A stretch of DNA of 64,000 bases from an uncultured Lachnospiraceae bacterium (GTDB taxonomy: Bacteria > Bacillota > Clostridia > Lachnospirales > Lachnospiraceae): positions 23,248 through 87,247 of the forward strand of contig CAMXPV010000013.1 in the NCBI GenBank assembly GCA_947245585.1, written 5' to 3'. The notes below the pieces were generated by a model. It worked only from the letters and a program-made list of their open reading frames with translations, was not told the origin of the DNA and did no database searches. Both the position numbers and the translations under genes were made by a program. Within the stretch, counting starts at the first letter, position 1. The number at the start of each line of letters is the position of its first letter. Of this stretch, positions 1 through 9,300 are shown piece by piece.

Positions 1-1
1 A

Positions 2-151
2 TATAACGGTATGGGGACAGTCAACGTGTCGGATGTATTTGTGCTCTTCGGTTTTGCCTGCCTGATTTATTTTGCCATTAACTTTACCATTTCCTTTCTT
101 GTTAGGAATATGCAGAAGAAGCGGAAGCGGGCGGTGCCAGTGAGAGCTTAA
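2..151 (+). CDS. Amino-acid ABC transporter permease, C-terminal end (partial)
   Basis: The window opens inside a gene; 49 codons and a TAA stop are visible. The peptide contains a hydrophobic helix followed by YFAINFTISFLVRNMQKK and a basic tail. This pattern is typical of the last transmembrane helix and cytoplasmic end of HisM/GlnP-type polar amino-acid permeases. The start lies outside the window, so the substrate cannot be judged. A 54-base gap separates it from the next gene, so it may or may not share that operon. The family call rests only on this C-terminal signature. Confidence 0.55.
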   Translation, partial: YNGMGTVNVSDVFVLFGFACLIYFAINFTISFLVRNMQKKRKRAVPVRA

Positions 152-205
152 AGATCGTCAGAAAAAGGGAATATGACGAAAAGAAAAGCGGTAGGGAGAG
201 ACGGG

Positions 206-820
206 ATGGAACAATATGTAATTACGATTTCAAGACAATTTGGGAGTATGGGAAGAACCATTGCCAAACAGATGGCTAGGGAACTTGGCATTGAATTTTA
301 CGACAGGGATATCGTGGAGGAGACTGCGAAGCGGATGGGGCTGCCGGTATCTGTGATCAGCGCCAAGGAGGAAAACGCCAATTCTATTTATTTTAGGAGG
401 CAGTACCCTTTGGGGATGGGCGTTTCCAATATGCAGGACGAGATATTCAACATTCAAAAAAATATCATAGAAGATCTGGCGAAGAAGGAGTCCTGCATTA
501 TTGTGGGCAGATGTGCGGATTCCATTTTAGCAGACAGCAAAAACCGGCTCAGTATATATATCTATGCGCCTTATGAGAAGCGGCTGCAAAACTGTACGGA
601 AATTTTAAAGATGGAAGAGAAGACGGCGAGAAAAATGATCCGGGAGGTGGATCGTTCCCGAGAACTGTACCACAGAAGATACTGTCCGGAATATACGGAC
701 GCTTTTTCCAACCGGGACGTCCTGATCGATTCAAGCCGTTTTGGAATAGAAAAAACAGCGGAGATTTTGGTGAAGCTGGTGTTGGATTTATATGGGGGCG
801 TACTATGGACGAACGGATGA
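206..820 (+). CDS. Cytidylate kinase-like family protein
   Basis: The 204-residue protein begins MEQYVITISRQFGSMGRTIA. This matches the opening of the cytidylate-kinase-like P-loop family (Cytidylate_kin2), where ISRQFGSGGREI is usual; here a Met replaces one Gly of the loop. It continues with LGIEFYDRDIVEE and a mid-protein CIIVGRCADSIL strand. I chose the ATG at 206 over an upstream ATG at 173 because the family similarity starts exactly there and GGGAGAG precedes it. Members are distinct from housekeeping Cmk and their substrates are mostly unknown. It overlaps the ATP-grasp gene by 16 bases, which suggests coupled translation and a shared role. Confidence 0.8.
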   Translation: MEQYVITISRQFGSMGRTIAKQMARELGIEFYDRDIVEETAKRMGLPVSVISAKEENANSIYFRRQYPLGMGVSNMQDEIFNIQKNIIEDLAKKESCIIVGRCADSILADSKNRLSIYIYAPYEKRLQNCTEILKMEEKTARKMIREVDRSRELYHRRYCPEYTDAFSNRDVLIDSSRFGIEKTAEILVKLVLDLYGGVLWTNG

Positions 821-2136
821 GCAGATTAGAACTGTTACAGCACACGGATGCGGTCAACGAGCTTCTGGCGCGTTACGGCGTGAAATTTGGTATCTATAAA
901 AATAATGAATTTAGGGAGCAGCTTTTTCCATTTGACGCAATTCCAAGGGTGATCGAGTGCGAGGAGTTCGCTTTTTTGGAGCGCGGCCTGAAACAGCGGG
1001 TTATAGCCTTGAATCTTTTCCTGAAAGATATTTACAGCAAAAAACAGATTGTAATGGACAAGGTTGTGCCGGAGGATTTTATTTTTGCTTCCAGCGGTTA
1101 TATGGCGGAGTGCGAGGGCGCCATGCCTCCCAAGGGGATTTACTCCCATATTTCGGGAATTGATTTGGTGAAGGGAAAGGACGGGGAGTGGTATATTTTG
1201 GAGGATAATCTGCGGGTGCCCTCCGGCGCTTCTTATCCCATGATTGCCAGAGAGTTCTGCAGAAGAAGTTCGCCCAATACCTTTCATGACAATCATCTGG
1301 AGGATAACAGAAATTATGCGGCGCTTTTGCGGCGGACGATGGACTATGTGAATACCGGCGGGCATACGGTGATCCTCACGCCGGGGAGATATAATGCGGC
1401 TTATTTTGAACATTCCTATCTAGCGGAAAAGACGGGAGCGCATCTGGTAAACGGTTCGGAGCTAATGGTAGAGGACGATAAACTCTATTACGTGGCGGTG
1501 GACGGACGAAGAGAGCGCGTAGGGGCGGTATACAGACGGATCTCAGACGAATATCTGGACCCTATGAACTTTAAGCCGGAGTCGTTAATCGGCATTCCTC
1601 ATATTTATGATGTGTTCCGCAAGGGCAATGTGGCGCTTATTAATGCGCCGGGCAACGGCGTGGCGGATGACAAGGGAATCTATTATTTTGTACCGAAGAT
1701 GATTCAATATTACTTGAATGAGGAACCGATTTTGTCCAATGCACCCACTTACCTTCCTTTTTATGAGGAGGACATGCAGTATGTGCTCGCCCATTTTGAC
1801 GAGCTGGTATTGAAGGACGTGGCGGAGGCCGGCGGCTACGGCGTGGTTTTCGGCAGAAGCATGTCGAAAGCGCAGAAGGAAGAATTTATCGCGTTGCTGA
1901 AAAAAGAGCCGAGAAGGTTTATCGCGCAGGAGATTATTGATTTTCAGGATCTGGATATCTTAGAAGAGGGAAGCGTGATTCCGCGGAAGGCGGATTTGAG
2001 GGCTTTTGTGCTGATGGCGGAAGAGCCCGTCGTTTGGAAAAGCGGTCTGACGCGGTTTTCCAGAAATCCCGATTCGTTCATTGTCAATTCATCGCAGGGA
2101 GGAGGATTTAAAGATACATGGGTATTATCTCAGTAG
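805..2136 (+). CDS. Circularly permuted type 2 ATP-grasp protein (DUF404/DUF407)
   Basis: The 443-residue soluble protein resembles circularly permuted ATP-grasp ligases. Visible blocks include an N-terminal region with PPKGIYSHISGIDLV and LEDNLRVPSGASYPM, then LTPGRYNAAYFEH, AVYRRISDEYLDP, INAPGNGVADDKGIYYF and a late Gly-rich LKDVAEAGGYGVVFG loop. Family members are predicted to form amide bonds in a peptide-type product and usually sit next to alpha-E and transglutaminase genes, as here. The ATG at 805 has GGGGGC six bases upstream; an alternative ATG at 817 would overlap the previous stop as ATGA. It overlaps the downstream alpha-E gene by 19 bases. The product made is unknown. Confidence 0.85.
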   Translation: MDERMSRLELLQHTDAVNELLARYGVKFGIYKNNEFREQLFPFDAIPRVIECEEFAFLERGLKQRVIALNLFLKDIYSKKQIVMDKVVPEDFIFASSGYMAECEGAMPPKGIYSHISGIDLVKGKDGEWYILEDNLRVPSGASYPMIAREFCRRSSPNTFHDNHLEDNRNYAALLRRTMDYVNTGGHTVILTPGRYNAAYFEHSYLAEKTGAHLVNGSELMVEDDKLYYVAVDGRRERVGAVYRRISDEYLDPMNFKPESLIGIPHIYDVFRKGNVALINAPGNGVADDKGIYYFVPKMIQYYLNEEPILSNAPTYLPFYEEDMQYVLAHFDELVLKDVAEAGGYGVVFGRSMSKAQKEEFIALLKKEPRRFIAQEIIDFQDLDILEEGSVIPRKADLRAFVLMAEEPVVWKSGLTRFSRNPDSFIVNSSQGGGFKDTWVLSQ

Positions 2137-2780
2137 AACAGGCGGACCGATTATATTGGCTGGGAAGATATACGGAGCGGGTCTACACGACGCTTCGTAT
2201 GTTTTGCCAAAGCTTTGACGTTATGATCGACGAGCTCAGGGACAGTTACAGTGAGTTTTGTAAAAAGATAGATATTCCCGATATTTATGAGGATAAAGAT
2301 ACTTTTTTGAAGATGTATCCCTTTGATCTGGAAAATTCCGATTCCATTATCAGTAATCTTGACAGGGCTTATGATAATGCGGTGGTGCTCAGGGAGAGCA
2401 TCGGTTCCGAGGCGCTGTCCTACATACAGTTGGCGGTCTATGAAATGAATAAGGCCAGCGTCAGCAAAGCGCCGTTAATCGAGCTGCAGCATGTGATCGA
2501 TGATCTGCTGGCTTTCTGGGGCATTGCGGACGATCAGATTGACTCGGAACAGATTCGCAACATTATCAAAGCGGGCAAACGCATCGAGCGGATCGATCTC
2601 TATGCCAGATTAGGCGTGGCGGGACAGGAGCTGGCTCGGGAAGTGCATCGCATGATTCCGCGGGTTGAGAGATGCGGTCTGGAATATGAGGCGGATCAAT
2701 TGAAGCTGCTCAAAGAGTTGGCGGAAGACTCGGAACCGGACTATTACAGGATTGTGCGGGAAGTGGAGACGGTTTTATAA
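2118..2780 (+). CDS. Alpha-E domain protein (DUF403), short form
   Basis: The 220-residue, mainly helical protein starts MGIISVEQADRLYWLGRY; RLYWLGRYxER is the hallmark of the alpha-E (DUF403) family. A strong GGGAGGAGG lies 14 bases upstream, inside the 3' end of the ATP-grasp gene, which implies coupling. Many members are nearer 300 residues, so this is a short version, but it ends with a clean TAA and shows no frameshift. Alpha-E proteins are known mainly from their conserved neighbourhood with circularly permuted ATP-grasp and transglutaminase proteins; no biochemical activity is established that I know of. Confidence 0.8.
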   Translation: MGIISVEQADRLYWLGRYTERVYTTLRMFCQSFDVMIDELRDSYSEFCKKIDIPDIYEDKDTFLKMYPFDLENSDSIISNLDRAYDNAVVLRESIGSEALSYIQLAVYEMNKASVSKAPLIELQHVIDDLLAFWGIADDQIDSEQIRNIIKAGKRIERIDLYARLGVAGQELAREVHRMIPRVERCGLEYEADQLKLLKELAEDSEPDYYRIVREVETVL

Positions 2781-2851
2781 GCGGATTCAGGCGATGATGC
2801 GCAATTTTGAGAGGAAGAGAAGACGAAAGAATTTATTTGATGGAGAACGCC

Positions 2852-3640
2852 ATGAAACGATTGAAGTTTGATTATTTTATGAAAATTGATTATTCGGAAG
2901 CGGTGTCTCTTTGCCATTTTACGATAAAGTGTTTTCCTCAAAACACAAAACGGCAGAGAGTGGAGGGCGTGTCCATTGCACTGTCGCCTGCCGTGCCTTA
3001 CAGCATAGGAGCCGATTCCTTTGGAAACCGGCAGATATACGGGAGGGACGATATTGCGCACCATAGCTTTTCTTTTCGGATCACGGGGAAAGCCCGCACG
3101 GGTCTTTCGGCATGGGAGGAGGACGCTGATGTCGATCAGACGGCAGTTTTTAGATATCCCCACGGTTTGAATCAGGCGGGAGAAAGTCTGCGGGCTTACC
3201 ATGATAAGATCGGGAAAGAACTGCCGGAAGACGTATACGGAAAAAGCTTGTGTATCATGCACAGATTGTATCAGGACTTTACTTATGAGAAAGGCATCAC
3301 CGATATGAATACGACAGCGGAGGAGGCTTTTTGTCTGGGAAAGGGCGTGTGTCAGGATTACGCGCATATCTTGATTGCCTTGCTCCAAATGGAGAGGATT
3401 CCCGCCAGGTATGTGACGGGTATGTTGATAGGCGAGGGAGCCAGTCATGCATGGGTGGAGGTTCTGCATGAGGGAAGATGGTATGGTCTTGATCCGACGA
3501 ACGACAGTCCGGTGACGGACGCTCACATTAGAATCGGCGCAGGCAGGGAGGCTTCGGATTGCCTGATCAACCGGGGTATTATGCACGGCGGCGGTACGCA
3601 GGTACAGACCATAGAGGTGATTGTAAGCGAAGAGGATTGA
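2852..3640 (+). CDS. Transglutaminase-like (cysteine protease fold) protein
   Basis: The 262-residue protein has an N-terminal beta-rich region followed by a transglutaminase core. The likely catalytic triad is visible as Cys167 (GKGVCQDYAH), His199 (GASHAWVEV) and Asp214 (WYGLDPTND). This is the arrangement in the bacterial transglutaminases that neighbour alpha-E proteins, which are thought to act as peptidases or amidases on a ligase product. I set the start at 2852 because GGAGAAC lies just upstream and MKRLKFDYF matches the usual first strand; upstream starts at 2807 (TTG) and 2840 lack good sites. No signal peptide is seen, so it is cytoplasmic. Confidence 0.85.
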   Translation: MKRLKFDYFMKIDYSEAVSLCHFTIKCFPQNTKRQRVEGVSIALSPAVPYSIGADSFGNRQIYGRDDIAHHSFSFRITGKARTGLSAWEEDADVDQTAVFRYPHGLNQAGESLRAYHDKIGKELPEDVYGKSLCIMHRLYQDFTYEKGITDMNTTAEEAFCLGKGVCQDYAHILIALLQMERIPARYVTGMLIGEGASHAWVEVLHEGRWYGLDPTNDSPVTDAHIRIGAGREASDCLINRGIMHGGGTQVQTIEVIVSEED

Positions 3641-3660
3641 CGCTTCGGAACGGAGGAAAC

Positions 3661-4623
3661 ATGATTGAGACGGTAACGTCCATTACGCTGCCGGCGGATG
3701 AGACGCTTTTCATCAGGAAACAGCGGATCGAACCGAAAGAAAAGAGCGGCGTTGCAAAAAGAATCAGTATTGTGACAGGCATACATGGAGATGAGTTGGA
3801 GGGACAGTATGTCTGTTTTGAATTGTCCAGACGTATCAAGCGGCGGATGGATTGTTTGAAGGGGATAGTAGATATTTATCCGGCATTAAATCCATTGGGC
3901 ATTGATTCCGTGACAAGGGGCATTCCGGCTTTTGACCTGGATATGAACCGGCTGTTTCCGGGGTGTCAGGACGGCAATATGACGGAATACTTGGCATCCA
4001 GGATTGTGCAGGATTTGTCTGGTTCTATGGTGGTACTGGATATTCACGCCAGTAATATTTATCTCACGGAGATTCCCCAGATCCGCGTCAACGAGCTGCA
4101 TGAGAGGGAATTGGTCCCACTGGCGGCGGAGACGGGCGTGGATTTTATCTGGGTGCACGGCGCGAGCACAGTGTTGGAATCGACACTGGCCTACAGTTTA
4201 AACAGTACAGGCACGCCGACGCTTGTGGTGGAGATGGGTGTGGGAATGCGCATTACAAAGTCTTATGGAGATCAGTTGGTGGATGGTATTTTACATTTGA
4301 TGAAAAAGCTTGGTCTGTGGACAGGGGAGACGGCGGCTGTCAGAAAGCCTGTAATCTCCAAAGATCCCGATGATGTGGCCTATCTCAATGCACCTGCCGG
4401 GGGCATTTTTGTGCCGGTTGTGAAGCACTGGGAATGTCTGCATAAGGGGCAGCTGATCGGCCAGATTATCGATCCGCTGGCAGGAATGGTGGTGGCTGAG
4501 GTGGCGGCGCCGATGGATGGGATTCTGTTTACGATCAGGGAATATCCGGTGGTGGACGAGGGATCCCTGATTGGAAGATTGCTTTGCAAAAAAGCCTGCG
4601 GACACCGTTGGGAGGAGAGATGA
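3661..4623 (+). CDS. Succinylglutamate desuccinylase/aspartoacylase-like metallohydrolase (M14 family)
   Basis: The 320-residue protein carries all expected catalytic features of the AspA/AstE branch of the M14 fold. These are zinc ligands His42 and Glu45 (GIHGDELEG), the DMNRLFPG block, third ligand His129 (LDIHASN) and a likely catalytic Glu191 (VVEMGVG). The C-terminal 70 residues (AGMVVAEVAAPMDGILF) look like a small biotinyl/lipoyl-type beta domain common in this branch. GGAGG precedes the ATG at 3661. Such enzymes remove N-acyl groups or cleave amide-linked amino acids; the substrate here is unknown. It follows the transglutaminase closely and overlaps its paralogue by an ATGA. Confidence 0.82.
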   Translation: MIETVTSITLPADETLFIRKQRIEPKEKSGVAKRISIVTGIHGDELEGQYVCFELSRRIKRRMDCLKGIVDIYPALNPLGIDSVTRGIPAFDLDMNRLFPGCQDGNMTEYLASRIVQDLSGSMVVLDIHASNIYLTEIPQIRVNELHERELVPLAAETGVDFIWVHGASTVLESTLAYSLNSTGTPTLVVEMGVGMRITKSYGDQLVDGILHLMKKLGLWTGETAAVRKPVISKDPDDVAYLNAPAGGIFVPVVKHWECLHKGQLIGQIIDPLAGMVVAEVAAPMDGILFTIREYPVVDEGSLIGRLLCKKACGHRWEER

Positions 4624-5552
4624 AAAAAGTTATCGTTTACGAGATAAAAGGACTGTACCGGGACAACTTCCGGGTGACGGGCTATGAGTTTGGAGAAGGA
4701 GAAAAGGCTGTCTGTATTGTGGGGAGTATGCGGGGCAATGAGGTGCAGCAGATGTATTGCTGCTCCCAACTGGTCAGGAAATTAAAGCAGATGGAGGCGG
4801 AAAGGAAGCTGACAGAGGGCCAAAAGATTTTGGTGATTCCCTGTGCGAATCCTTATTCGGTGAACACGCAGAAACGGTTTTGGCCGGTGGATAACACGGA
4901 TATTAACAGAATGTTTCCCGGTTATCATCTGGGAGAAACGACACAGCGCATTGCGGACGGGGTATTTCAGGTGATTTCGGAATACCGGTTTGGCATTCAG
5001 TTCACTTCCTTCTATATGCCGGGAGAATTTATGCCCCATGTGCGGATGATGTCCACGGGTTTTGAAGATGCGCAGATTGCAAAGCAGTTTGGGATGCCCT
5101 ATGTGGTGCTGCGGCAGGTGCGTCCTTATGATACGACCACTTTAAATTATAACTGGCAGATTTGGGAGACGCAGGCTTTCAGCATGTATACCACAACAAC
5201 CACCAGAGTGGATAAAAGGAGTGCGAAAGAAGCGATGCGCGGCATTCTCACTTTTATGAATAAGCAGGGAATTTTACAATACCATGGCCATGACGGGTAC
5301 GTGTCCCTGGTGGTAAAGGACGGGGATATGGTTCCTGTCAGGACTGGCAGGGCGGGACTGTTTGATCCGCTCGTCACGGTGGGTACGGAGGTCGAGCGGG
5401 GACAGATTCTGGCGCGTATCATCGATGCCTATGAGGGGGAGGTGATTGAGGAATTGCTCGCGCCGGTGGACGGGATTGTTTTTTTTATGCACGGGGAGCC
5501 GCTTACTTACTCAAACACGGCGGTGTTTAAACTGGTGGTGCGGGAGGAATAA
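4620..5552 (+). CDS. AspA/M14-like paralogue lacking catalytic residues
   Basis: The 310-residue protein aligns along its length with the preceding gene product (shared NRMFPG block and C-terminal beta domain, DGIVFFMHGEPL). The active site, however, is eroded. The first zinc His is replaced by Arg38 (SMRGNE), the third ligand His by Thr129, and the general-base Glu by a Tyr in a TTTTT run; only Glu41 remains. It therefore looks like a pseudoenzyme, perhaps a regulatory or substrate-binding partner of the active copy. The start overlaps the upstream stop (ATGA) with GGAGGAGA in front, so the two are probably translated together. An altered chemistry cannot be excluded. Confidence 0.75.
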   Translation: MKKVIVYEIKGLYRDNFRVTGYEFGEGEKAVCIVGSMRGNEVQQMYCCSQLVRKLKQMEAERKLTEGQKILVIPCANPYSVNTQKRFWPVDNTDINRMFPGYHLGETTQRIADGVFQVISEYRFGIQFTSFYMPGEFMPHVRMMSTGFEDAQIAKQFGMPYVVLRQVRPYDTTTLNYNWQIWETQAFSMYTTTTTRVDKRSAKEAMRGILTFMNKQGILQYHGHDGYVSLVVKDGDMVPVRTGRAGLFDPLVTVGTEVERGQILARIIDAYEGEVIEELLAPVDGIVFFMHGEPLTYSNTAVFKLVVREE

Positions 5553-5586
5553 TTTTGGCCTGAAAAATTTTTTCACATAAAGCAAG

Positions 5587-5619
5587 TGCAGCTTTTCAGA
5601 AAAAAGGCTGCATTTTTTT
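5587..5619 (+). terminator. Rho-independent terminator after the ATP-grasp cluster
   Basis: TGCAGC at 5587-5592 pairs with GCTGCA at 5607-5612, and a run of seven T follows directly. It ends the upstream cluster and isolates it from pth. Confidence 0.75.
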
Positions 5620-5705
5620 ACTGCATGGGATTCTTGCAAGAGCGGGAAAATACTGTTAGAATAGAAAAACGGGAAAAATTGGCGGCATATGGAATTGAGG
5701 CGGAC

Positions 5706-6308
5706 ATGTATATCATTGTAGGATTGGGAAACCCCGAAAAAAAATATGTAAATACCAGACACAATATCGGCTTTGAAGTGATCGACGCGATTGCGGAGAA
5801 GAATGACATTGTGTTGGGTGAAAAAAAGCATAAGGCTGTGATCGGAAAGGGCATGGTGGCAGGGCAGAAAGTAGTTCTGGTAAAACCGGTTACCTATATG
5901 AATTTGAGTGGTGAGAGCGTGCGCAGCGTCATAGACTTTTATAAAGTGGACGAAAAGAGCGAACTGATTGTGATTTCCGACGATATCAGTCTGGATGTGG
6001 GACAGATCCGGATTCGCAAACGGGGAAGCGCGGGCGGGCATAATGGTCTGAAAAACATTATACTAAATTTGGGACATGATTCTTTTATACGGGTGCGTAT
6101 GGGTGTGGGAGACAAGCCGCCGAAGCTGGATTTGGTAGATTATGTGCTCGGCCATTTTCTGCCGGAAGAGCGGGAAGCGGTGACGGAGAGTGTCAGAAAT
6201 GCGGCCCTTGCCATTGAGACGGTGATTGCCAATGGGCCGGACGCCGCCATGAACCAGTATAATGTCCGCAAACGGCCGGCACAGGAAAAAGAAGAGGGCG
6301 GCGTGTGA
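5706..6308 (+). CDS. pth: Peptidyl-tRNA hydrolase
   Basis: The 200-residue enzyme hydrolyses the ester bond of peptidyl-tRNA released from stalled ribosomes. It begins MYIIVGLGNPEKKYVNTRHN, which carries the Pth signature with catalytic His19. It then shows VKPVTYMNLSG and SAGGHNGLKNI, both conserved substrate-binding segments. The ATG at 5706 is chosen because the family always starts at the IIVGLGNP strand and GAGG lies just upstream; upstream in-frame codons run through the terminator. The pth-mfd order is a common Firmicutes arrangement. Confidence 0.96.
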   Translation: MYIIVGLGNPEKKYVNTRHNIGFEVIDAIAEKNDIVLGEKKHKAVIGKGMVAGQKVVLVKPVTYMNLSGESVRSVIDFYKVDEKSELIVISDDISLDVGQIRIRKRGSAGGHNGLKNIILNLGHDSFIRVRMGVGDKPPKLDLVDYVLGHFLPEEREAVTESVRNAALAIETVIANGPDAAMNQYNVRKRPAQEKEEGGV

Positions 6309-6342
6309 GAAGCGGACGGGATAGTGATAGAAAGAGGTTTGC

Positions 6343-9300
6343 ATGAGAGCATTGTTGGCTCCGCTTGCGGAGTTGGGAGAATATGGAGCAATCCGGGAAC
6401 GCCTTAGGAGAGGAAAGGCATCGGTGGCATTGAGTGGCTGCGCGGATTCTCAAAAACTGCATATGATCTATGGCCTGGGCGAAGGATTTCGGCGTAAACT
6501 GATCGTTGCATACAACGATCTGCGGGCGAAAGAAATGTATGAGGATTATCAGTTCTATGATAGAAATGTCATGTTGTATCCGGCGAAGGATTTGATTTTT
6601 TTTCAGGCGGACATTCATGGCAATCAGCTGACCAAAGAGCGGATCAAGGTCTTTCGCAGGCTGACGGAGGAAACGCCCCTGACAGTGATCACCACCTATG
6701 ACGCGCTGATGGCGCCGCAGGCATCCATGAGAGGATGGCAGGAACATGTGATTTCCATTAACAGGGAATCCGTCCTGTCGGAGAGCGGTCTGGCATCTGC
6801 GCTCTCCGGGCTTGGCTATGAGAGATGTGACCAGGTGGAAGCGCCGGGACAGTTCAGCATCCGGGGTGGCATTATAGACATTTATGATTTGACAGAAGAA
6901 AACCCTTACAGGATTGAGTTGTGGGGGGATGAGGTAGAGTCCATCCGCAGTTTTGACGTTTTAAGCCAACGCTCCATTGAGAAGTTGGAGGCGGTGCGCA
7001 TTTATCCGGCCACGGAGCTTATTTTGTCGGAGGATGAACTTGCGGTGGGCCTGAAAAAGATTCAGAAGGAGGGTAAAAAGCAGTCAGAGACCCTCAGAAA
7101 ACAGATGAGAACCGAGGAGGCGCACCGGATTGAGACGCAGGTGAAGGAGCTCACAGAGGCCCTTGTGGAGTTGGGCGTTTCTTATAATGCGGTAAACCTG
7201 GAAAGTTATGTGCGCTATTTTTATCCGGAGCTTTCGTCTTTTGTCGAATGTTTTGGCGGGGAGGAAGCAATTGTTTTTCTGGATGAGCCGCTTCGGATCA
7301 AAGAACATGTGGACGCGGTTGAGCTAGAATTTCGGGAGAGCATGATGCACCGGGCCGAGAAGGGCTATATTCTGCCAGGGCAGATGGACGTTTTGTTTTC
7401 GGCGGCATCGGTGGCGGCTGGACTGGAAAAGATGAGGGTGGTAAATCTCTCCGCCATGGAGGGAAAAAATCCGATTTTGAAGGTGGATTGGAAGTTTGCC
7501 GTGCAGGCCAGAAGCCTTCCCTCCTATAATAACAGCTTTGACGCGTTGGTGAAGGATCTGAAAGCCTATAAGAAAAAGGGTTACCGGATTCTGCTGCTTT
7601 CCGGTTCCCGAACCCGTGCAAAGCGGTTGGCCGAAGACTTGCGGGAACAGGAGATCAGTGCCTTTTATACGGAGGACCCTATGCGGGAAGTACAGTCCGG
7701 TGAGGTGATGTGCGCCTATGGCAGGGTTCGTAAAGGGTTTGAATATCCTCTGCTGCAGTTTATGGTGATTGCGGAGAGCGATATCTTTGGTGCGGAAAAA
7801 AAGAAAAAAAGGAAGAAAAAGCATTATGAAGGCCAGAAGATCAATGATTTTAACGATCTGAAGGTGGGCGATTATGTGGTTCATGAGAGCCACGGTCTCG
7901 GTGTTTATCAGGGGATCGAGAAGGTGGAAGTGGAGCACGTGGTAAAGGACTATATGAAGATTTCCTACCGGGACGGCGGGATTCTCTATGTGCTTGCCAC
8001 AGGACTTGACGTGATACAAAAGTACGCTTCGGCGGACGGCGGCACCAAACCCAAACTCAACAAGCTAGGCACGCAGGAGTGGAGCAAAACCAAGTCTAAG
8101 GTGCGCACGGCGGTGGAAGAGATTGCCGGGGATCTGGTGGAGCTCTACGCGGCCCGACAGGAAGGGAAGGGCTATTGCTATGCGCCAGATAGCATTTGGC
8201 AGAGAGAGTTTGAAGAGATGTTTCCCTTTGAGGAGACGGAGGATCAGACGGCGGCCATTATTGCCACAAAACAGGACATGGAGAGCGATAAGATCATGGA
8301 CCGCCTGATCTGCGGCGATGTGGGCTACGGAAAGACGGAAATCGCAATTCGCGCTGCGTTTAAGGCGGTGCAGGAGAACAAACAGGTGGTCTACCTGGTA
8401 CCCACCACCATTCTGGCCCAACAGCACTATCATACCTTTGTACAGAGAATGAAGGACTTCCCCGTGCGGATCGACCTGCTTTCCCGTTTTCGCACTGCGG
8501 CGGAGCAGAAGAGGACCATCACGGACTTGAAAAAAGGTATGGTGGATATCGTGATCGGTACCCACCGGGTGCTTTCGGCGGATGTGGAATACAAAGATTT
8601 GGGACTTTTGATTATCGACGAAGAACAGCGTTTCGGCGTAACTCATAAGGAGAAAATAAAGAAGCTGAAAGAAAACGTGGATGTGCTCACGCTGACAGCG
8701 ACACCCATTCCAAGAACCCTGCACATGAGTCTGGTGGGGATCCGGGACATGAGTGTGTTGGAGGAGGCGCCGGAAGACCGGCTTCCGATTCAGACCTTTG
8801 TCTGTGAGTACAATGAAGAGATGGTCAGGGAGGCTATCGTCAGAGAACTTGCCAGAAACGGACAGGTATACTATGTCTATAACCGGGTCAACAACATAGC
8901 CGATGTTGCGGCGGCTATCAGCCAATTGGTGCCCGAGGCTGACGTGGCTTTTGCCCATGGGCAGATGAAAGAGGCGGAACTGGAACGGATTATGTATGAC
9001 TTTGTCAATGGGGAGATTGACGTGCTAGTGTCCACCACTATCATAGAGACCGGATTGGACATCTCCAATGTCAATACTATGATTATCCACGACTCCGATC
9101 AGATGGGATTGTCCCAACTCTATCAGCTTCGTGGCCGGGTGGGGCGTTCCAACCGGACGGCTTACGCTTTTCTTATGTACAAGCGGGATAAGGTGTTAAA
9201 AGAGGTGGCGGAGAAGCGCCTTGCGGCGATTCGGGAATTTACGGAGTTGGGAAGCGGTTTTAAGATTGCCATGCGGGATCTGGAAATCCGCGGTGCAGGT

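Noticed and set aside
2744..3586. 280-codon open frame on the minus strand
   Set aside because: It is antisense to the transglutaminase gene, which has an intact catalytic triad.
8065..8958. 297-codon open frame on the minus strand
   Set aside because: It lies wholly antisense to mfd, whose helicase motifs run through it; the frame is open only because of codon bias and shows no recognisable domain.
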